From contig NZ_PYAW01000001.1 of NCBI RefSeq assembly GCF_003014755.1, positions 310,001-374,000 of the forward strand: a stretch of 64,000 bases of DNA, in the 5' to 3' direction. Below the pieces are notes generated by a model. That model searched no databases, was not told the origin of the DNA, and was given only the letters and a program-made list of their open reading frames with translations. The position numbers and the translations under genes are program-made. The DNA comes from Chitinophaga niastensis. GTDB lineage: Bacteria > Bacteroidota > Bacteroidia > Chitinophagales > Chitinophagaceae. This document shows positions 62,951 through 64,000 of this stretch, piece after piece; the first letter of the stretch is position 1, and each line of letters opens with the position of its first letter.

Positions 62951-64000
62951 TTATTTATCTATTAATAACGTGTCGTTGCTCATACGATAATTAAAAGGTG
63001 CTGACATCTGTAGCGCTGTCATTACACGTGTTAATGGTTCATCCCGGAAAGTGCCTGTAAACCGGGCATTTTTCATTGTTTCGTCGTTGAAAATTACAGT
63101 AATACCGTACCACCTTTGTAACTGCAAGGCTATAACTTCAAATGGTTGATTAAAGAAAGTAAGTCTGCGCTCCCGCCAGGTTACTTCTACAAAATTGCTG
63201 TCGCCTGTAAGCATTTTAGGAGCATCGATCAGGTAGCTGACAGTATCGGTTGTATGCTTTTTGTTTATGCTGCTTTTTTTAATATTCTCCAGTTCCGGAT
63301 TATTCTGTACTACCAGTTTCTGACTGGGTTCCAGCTGTATCTTTCTTCCTTGTTCCTGTTTCATAACAACCTGGACTTTTCCGGTGAGCAAGGTAGTTTC
63401 AGTGGTAGCATCTTCCGGGTATGCTTTAACGTTAAAAGACGTGCCCAGCACATTAATATCTACTGCACGTGTATGAATAATAAATGGTTGACCGGCCTGT
63501 TGTTTTATATCAAAAAATGCTTCTCCATTCAACACTACCTCTCTGGCTTTCCCTGGTTTCCAATTATTATATTGCAGCTGACTATTAGCATTTAGCCATA
63601 CCTGCGAACCATCCGGCAAAATCAGGTGTTGCACTTTGCCTATATTGGTAGCCACTTCCAGCTGATATGTCTTTTTTGAATGCAGCAAATATTGTCCACC
63701 CACACCTAGTATCACAAAGAGTAATACAGCAGCAGCACCTCTCCATATCCATGGTTTCATCCGGTAAATGCCGGTGTTGGTCGTCTCCTGTATTTTTCCT
63801 TCCAGCCCCAGCCAGATTCTTTTCTTTTCTTCTGCCTCCCTGTCTGCGCTACCCAACAGGTCTTCAGCCGGAATCATGTCCAGCGTCTGGTACCAGTTAT
63901 ACAGCTGTTCCTCTTCATCAGCCGACAAGATGGTACTGCTTTGTTTTATCAGCAAAGTCCGGATATGCTCCGGGATATAGCCTGGGATTTCATTTTTCAT
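62951..64000 (-). CDS. FecR-type anti-sigma regulator
   Basis: A 349-residue inner-membrane protein, with its ATG exactly at the window edge. Residues 1-80 are the cytoplasmic sigma-binding part. A membrane helix spans about 84-106 (WIWRGAAAVLLFVILGVGG). The periplasmic FecR domain (LPDGSQVWLNANSQLQY, GTSFNVKAYPED) and a C-terminal DUF4974-like domain (FEVIALQLQRWYGITV) that contacts the STN domain complete it. It transmits the signal from SusC to an ECF sigma factor. The sigma gene is probably just beyond 64000. Confidence 0.9.
   Translation of the reverse strand: MKNEIPGYIPEHIRTLLIKQSSTILSADEEEQLYNWYQTLDMIPAEDLLGSADREAEEKKRIWLGLEGKIQETTNTGIYRMKPWIWRGAAAVLLFVILGVGGQYLLHSKKTYQLEVATNIGKVQHLILPDGSQVWLNANSQLQYNNWKPGKAREVVLNGEAFFDIKQQAGQPFIIHTRAVDINVLGTSFNVKAYPEDATTETTLLTGKVQVVMKQEQGRKIQLEPSQKLVVQNNPELENIKKSSINKKHTTDTVSYLIDAPKMLTGDSNFVEVTWRERRLTFFNQPFEVIALQLQRWYGITVIFNDETMKNARFTGTFRDEPLTRVMTALQMSAPFNYRMSNDTLLIDK

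Noticed and set aside
1..64000. Prophage, insertion sequence, integrase or plasmid functions
   Set aside because: No transposase, integrase, capsid or replication-initiator signature was found on either strand.

Overview
The window looks like chromosomal DNA of a member of the Bacteroidota, most likely a Chitinophaga-type soil bacterium. The evidence is a SusC/SusD pair with a FecR-type anti-sigma factor, an STN-domain SusC, a fused IcmF mutase, a NUDIX-type regulator, moderately AT-rich DNA, and promoters of the Bacteroidota type (TTG, 19-21 bases, TAnnTTTG). The genus is inferred from gene content only. I see no tRNA, rRNA, CRISPR array, transposase or prophage.

From 1 to 26.7 kb, every gene lies on the minus strand in what looks like one long surface-polysaccharide operon with many 1-8 base overlaps. 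In transcription order it runs: outer-membrane exporter (Wza type), chain-length regulator (Wzz type), a complete CMP-legionaminic-acid pathway of the GDP-linked kind (LegB, LegC, LegH/NeuD, LegI/NeuB, LegG/NeuC, PtmE, LegF, PtmF, PtmA), flippase, a large unrecognised surface-carbohydrate protein, three hexapeptide acyltransferases, a sugar epimerase, three GT2 transferases, a Wzy-like polymerase, a GT4 transferase and a secreted GH18 glycosidase cut by the window edge. Three enzymes not in the textbook pathway sit inside the legionaminate block: an ATP-grasp ligase, a HAD phosphatase and a PIG-L deacetylase. They suggest an undescribed N-acyl or aminoacyl modification of the nonulosonic acid.

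From 27 to 57 kb are housekeeping and accessory genes: an ECF sigma factor, a sterol-desaturase-like membrane hydroxylase, an AAA ATPase with RtcB RNA ligase, two transglutaminase/DUF3857 proteins (one without the catalytic Cys), DinB, a radical SAM protein, a membrane MutS homologue, GH125 mannosidase, a YVTN/phosphoesterase, IcmF, a NUDIX regulator, LigA, TadA, a SPFH protein, a PAS-LuxR regulator, superoxide dismutase and a Tat-exported oxidoreductase. The last 7 kb is a SusD-SusC-FecR nutrient-uptake locus.

The most novel non-coding signal is a duplicated module at 32.1-32.5 kb and 37.5-37.9 kb. Each copy has a near-identical strong promoter (TTTG, 21 bases, TATCTTTG) followed by two short structured RNAs in tandem, each ending in an intrinsic terminator. 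The second RNAs of the two copies share the motif GGAT-hairpin-CGGAYAAGGTATG. Their hairpin sequences differ but still pair, and their terminators carry the same bulged base. This is what a conserved structured RNA looks like. Several long perfect inverted repeats are also present.
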